From contig NZ_JAGYPI010000005.1 in the NCBI RefSeq assembly GCF_018343615.1, forward strand, positions 62,001-126,000: a stretch of DNA of 64,000 nucleotides, given 5' to 3'. Positions 61,329-64,000 of the stretch are shown here, piece by piece. Source of the stretch: Bacillus sp. FJAT-49736 (lineage in GTDB: Bacteria; Bacillota; Bacilli; Bacillales; Bacillaceae_C). Within the stretch, counting starts at the first letter, position 1; each line of letters begins with the position of its first letter. The position numbers and the translations under genes were made by a program. Below the pieces are notes generated by a model. The model had not been told where the DNA came from. It made no database searches and saw nothing but the letters and a program-made list of their open reading frames with translations.

Positions 61329-62336
61329 TTACCCTTTAGCTAGCCGATCGCGGTCATCTGAAAGCGGTTGCTCTTCCAGCCATCCATTTTTAATCATAAT
61401 TTTTGCGCCTTCTTCTGCATAAGTGCCGATTTCCGCTGATAGTCGAACATAGTTCAGCGATAAATCCTTTCTAAAGCTTGTGGCCATGCTCGTTGCATAA
61501 AATCCAATGCTTAAACCGATCAATGCTGTGGTCATAAACATCATCATTTTATCAGAGAAAGGGGCAATCGTAGAGGAAGTAACACCGGTTTCCCAGCTCA
61601 TTGGAACTGGCAAATCACTTTCCTTCAATACTTCCCCGAATACGGTCAAATGTTTTTCAGCGATGTCCTTACCTTTTTTCATGAATTGCCTTACTTCCTT
61701 AGATTGTGCAACCTGGCTGAATCCGATCATAGTGGCTTTTCCTAACGCATTTCTTTGAAAATTAACAACTAGGTTGGAGATTTCACCTACTGTTAATGTT
61801 TTTCTCCTTCCAAACCACCCTGCCAAAAAATGCTCATTTTTCACAAAATGCACCTTCTCTGGTGGGTTAATTTGTGGAGAACGTATATATAAACCTTTCG
61901 ATAGAAGCAAATTTTTCGATAATGTCTCAAATTCATCGAGTTCACGGATACATTCCGAAAAATAGGACTGAACATCTGCCCGGGCACAAACCGTTTTAGC
62001 GATTGAATAAAATCCAAGAGCCGTTTCACTCATATGGTGCATAAAGTAGAGGATAAAAGGATCTGAAAACAATCTGGGAGCAGATAGATTAACATCTTCT
62101 TCCACTTTGAAACCATGCGGAACAGGATAACCCTCACTTGTAAAAATAGTAACCAGTTTTTGGAGATGTGTTTGTGCTATATTGAATGCTTTTTCAATGA
62201 CAGCTTTAATTTGCGTGTCCTCTACATATTCCAAAAAATATGTAAAAATACAATGACTCAGGCTACTATCTAAATACGCTGCCCATAGTTGGGAAATTTC
62301 ACTTGCTGTTAACTTAATATTGTGCTCCGTTTCCAT
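61329..62336 (-). CDS. DUF3231 family protein (tandem duplication)
   Basis: A 335-residue protein of two related halves (about 5-165 and 180-335), each a predicted four-helix bundle of the DUF3231 type common in Bacillaceae spore formers. Each half contains a KLTASEISQLWAAYLDSSLS-like or TLTVGEISNLVVNFQRNALG start, a PVPHGF or PVPMSW turn and a DPFILYFMHHM or DKMMMFMTTAL helix. The fold recalls ferritin-like proteins, but conserved metal ligands are not obvious. Function unknown. The start is uncertain: ATG 62336 chosen, ATG 62363 also possible. Confidence 0.75.
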   Translation of the reverse strand: METEHNIKLTASEISQLWAAYLDSSLSHCIFTYFLEYVEDTQIKAVIEKAFNIAQTHLQKLVTIFTSEGYPVPHGFKVEEDVNLSAPRLFSDPFILYFMHHMSETALGFYSIAKTVCARADVQSYFSECIRELDEFETLSKNLLLSKGLYIRSPQINPPEKVHFVKNEHFLAGWFGRRKTLTVGEISNLVVNFQRNALGKATMIGFSQVAQSKEVRQFMKKGKDIAEKHLTVFGEVLKESDLPVPMSWETGVTSSTIAPFSDKMMMFMTTALIGLSIGFYATSMATSFRKDLSLNYVRLSAEIGTYAEEGAKIMIKNGWLEEQPLSDDRDRLAKG

Positions 62337-62474
62337 TTTCCCTTGATCCCCTTTCATATACATAACGTTATTTTAACACCACTTTTTCGTTACTATGTAT
62401 AACTGTTCATAACTTGTACCCAAGGAATACTTTCACAGATCAGAGGAATCATCTTTTAGAGGTCTATAAAAACA

Positions 62475-62509
62475 GCAAAAACGTTTACCTCATTGGTAAA
62501 CGTTTTTGC
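62475..62509 (-). terminator. Terminator of dgkB
   Basis: A perfect 15-bp stem GCAAAAACGTTTACC/GGTAAACGTTTTTGC with a 5-nt loop abuts the dgkB stop; TGTTTTTA follows on the minus strand. Confidence 0.8.
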
Positions 62510-63427
62510 TCATTCATCAATCTTATCCTGCGGACGTATTTGATCCAAAGGTACAAATACTTCCAAATGTCGATACAAATTCTCAAATTCAGCTGGAACA
62601 AGTCCCCCGAACTCTCCATCAATATTGAGCTGCATTTTCTCGCTGGAGCTCACTTTAATTCTATTGGCAGAAGCATAAATAACGTTTGGATCATTCACAT
62701 GTTCCCCACGTATCGCAAGGGAGACCACGCGAATAAACTCTGCAAGATTTGTTTTCTTTAAAATCATTAAAGTAAATAGTCCATCATTAATCGAGGAATC
62801 TGGAGCTAATTTTTCAAAGCCGCCAATGGAGTTTGTCAAGCCGACTAAAAACAACATAGCTTCTCCCTCAAAAAGCTTTCCATCATACTCAATTCTCATA
62901 TCAGTCGCCCGAATAGACGGAAGCATCTCAATACCTTTTAAATAATAGGCTAGCTGACCAATCATTGTTTTTAGTTTGCTTGGAACCTCGTACGTTAACT
63001 CCGTCAGCCTTCCGCCGCCGGCAATATTAACAAAATAGCCTTCATTGTATTTTCCAATATCAACCGGTAGGATTTCACCTTTTACGATAATATCTGCTGC
63101 TGCCTCTATATCACGGGGGATATGCAAAGCGCGAGCAAAGTCATTTGTTGTTCCAACCGGAATTACTCCCAACTTAGGACGATATTCCTGTTCGGCAAGT
63201 CCATTAACTACCTCATTAATAGTGCCATCTCCACCAGCAGCAACGACCAAATCATATTTGCGTTCTACTGCTAACTTAGCTGCTTCAATAGCATCTCCTG
63301 CTCCAGTTGTTGCATGACATGAAGTTTCGTACCCTGCTATTTCAAGCTTTTGCAAAACAGCAGGCAGATGCTTTTTAAAAAGCTCTCGCCCAGAAGTGGG
63401 ATTATATATTATTCTTGCTCTTTTCAT
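62510..63427 (-). CDS. dgkB: Diacylglycerol kinase DgkB
   Basis: A 305-residue soluble lipid kinase returning diacylglycerol from lipoteichoic acid synthesis to phosphatidic acid. Catalytic-domain marks are RIIYNPTSGREL, VVAAGGDGTINEVVNGL and VIPVGTTNDFARAL. The C-terminal domain has NIAGGGRLTEL, SIGGFEKLAPDSSINDGLFTLMIL and LNIDGEFGG. Acidic residues of the Mg2+-binding Asp-water-Mg network are present (DGLF). Start: ATG 63427, 9 nt after AGG; two ATGs upstream (63436, 63433) overlap it. Confidence 0.93.
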   Translation of the reverse strand: MKRARIIYNPTSGRELFKKHLPAVLQKLEIAGYETSCHATTGAGDAIEAAKLAVERKYDLVVAAGGDGTINEVVNGLAEQEYRPKLGVIPVGTTNDFARALHIPRDIEAAADIIVKGEILPVDIGKYNEGYFVNIAGGGRLTELTYEVPSKLKTMIGQLAYYLKGIEMLPSIRATDMRIEYDGKLFEGEAMLFLVGLTNSIGGFEKLAPDSSINDGLFTLMILKKTNLAEFIRVVSLAIRGEHVNDPNVIYASANRIKVSSSEKMQLNIDGEFGGLVPAEFENLYRHLEVFVPLDQIRPQDKIDE

Positions 63428-63588
63428 GTTCATCATCCTAATCTAATCTTTTGCGATGAATTTTCTCTTTTTCGATTTTACTAAAAGTCCGTTGCAAAGA
63501 AAAACTGGCCATAAGCCAGATTCAACATTTTCTCTCGATTATCATAACTCTTTTCTTTGTAAAAATCTAGTGAACAGCTGTCTATCAC

Positions 63589-64000
63589 TTATGGCAAGTG
63601 TTCGAACGAAACGGTGGATGTTTGAGATATTTCGATATGATGTGTTCCCGCACCAAATGTGAGACTGCCATGTTTCTCCTCAGCCTCCTCATTATTGCCC
63701 TTATTCTTCCTTTCTATCCACCCGTCTCCAGCTAATTCCTGTACTTGATTAGCTTTTACCATTAAATCAGGATTGCCCATTACTTGAATATTTATTTCTG
63801 ATGCGTGACGAATAAACCAATTACTTGATAGGCTTCTCACCTTTAGTGAAATAAGGTTATAGTTTCCTTCTACTTCTAGTCGAATATTGGAAGGAATTAA
63901 AATCGTTTCTGAAAGCTCTGTCCGATTTGTAAATGGTTCAAGCTGATTCGGACCATCCTTTAGCTTCAAATAAATAGTGTCTCCTTTTTGTTCCACCATT
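63589..64000 (-). CDS. Beta-rich protein of unknown family, C-terminal part, cut by window edge
   Basis: At least 136 residues ending GTHHIEISQTSTVSFEHLP. The frame stays open to the right edge and the first visible Met is not preceded by sequence that can be judged, so this is probably the C-terminus of a larger protein. Alternating strands (YLKLKDG, ILIPSNIRLEVEGNYNLISLKV, INIQVMGNPDLMVKA) and the charged loop ERKNKGNNEEAEEKHG suggest a DUF4097-like or similar beta-solenoid fold, unconfirmed. Confidence 0.5.
   Translation of the reverse strand, partial: MVEQKGDTIYLKLKDGPNQLEPFTNRTELSETILIPSNIRLEVEGNYNLISLKVRSLSSNWFIRHASEINIQVMGNPDLMVKANQVQELAGDGWIERKNKGNNEEAEEKHGSLTFGAGTHHIEISQTSTVSFEHLP

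Overview
The window is AT-rich, low-GC Gram-positive DNA from an endospore-forming member of the Bacillaceae. The evidence is a RacA chromosome-anchoring protein behind a sigma-H-like promoter, a CdaS-type sporulation diadenylate cyclase, a LysM/GH18 cortex-hydrolase-like gene, strong AGGAGG ribosome binding sites, T-box leaders, a CIRCE element and the dgkB/rlmCD gene set. It is ordinary chromosome with small accessory patches. I see no rRNA, tRNA, CRISPR array, intact transposase or prophage.

Layout. 1-3 kb: mannitol uptake (mtlR, cut by the left edge, and a fused mtlA). 3-7 kb: an SDR oxidoreductase, the manganese importer mntH with two MntR-like boxes, and a C45-type autoproteolytic hydrolase. 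7-11.5 kb: a Wzy/O-antigen-ligase-like protein, then an EmrA/EmrB-type efflux pair with a MarR regulator. 11.6-15 kb: a PAS-GGDEF-EAL protein and racA. 15-24.7 kb: cutC, a split N4-glycosylasparaginase, thiolase plus acyl-CoA dehydrogenase, a CocE/NonD hydrolase, an ornithine-cyclodeaminase-family enzyme, a threonine aldolase and a methyltransferase. 24.8-33.4 kb: htpG under CIRCE, rsmF, a SLAP-domain protein, a membrane protein with a C-terminal Ntox44-like toxin domain preceded by a frameshifted small gene, proline dehydrogenase, a LysM/GH18 gene with an in-frame stop, and cdaS. 33.8-40 kb: an RRNPP-like HTH/TPR regulator divergent from an MFS exporter, a small membrane protein and a second, membrane-bound GGDEF-EAL protein. 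40-49 kb: KtrB-type potassium transporter, CheY-like regulator plus a CheC/CheX-type phosphatase, a secreted protein, a ProP-like symporter, a thioesterase, an ECF sigma/anti-sigma pair and a universal stress protein. 49-64 kb: another MFS exporter, yjdF, a GNAT enzyme, an ABC-F protein with a terminator-containing leader, oligopeptidase B, rlmCD, a 102-103-bp tandem repeat, a catalytic-core-only threonyl-tRNA synthetase behind two tandem T-boxes, a duplicated DUF3231 protein and dgkB.

Most notable: the editing-domain-less ThrRS with two T-box leaders; the Ntox44-like membrane protein; a roughly 150-bp MITE-like element in three copies, each just upstream of a minus-strand gene; the TTTCGGC minisatellite; CIRCE control of htpG; the CheY/phosphatase pair with a four-repeat N-terminal domain; and twin palindromic operators in the RRNPP/MFS divergent promoter region. 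Three genes look broken or split: the LysM/GH18 gene, the glycosylasparaginase and the small gene upstream of the toxin-like protein.
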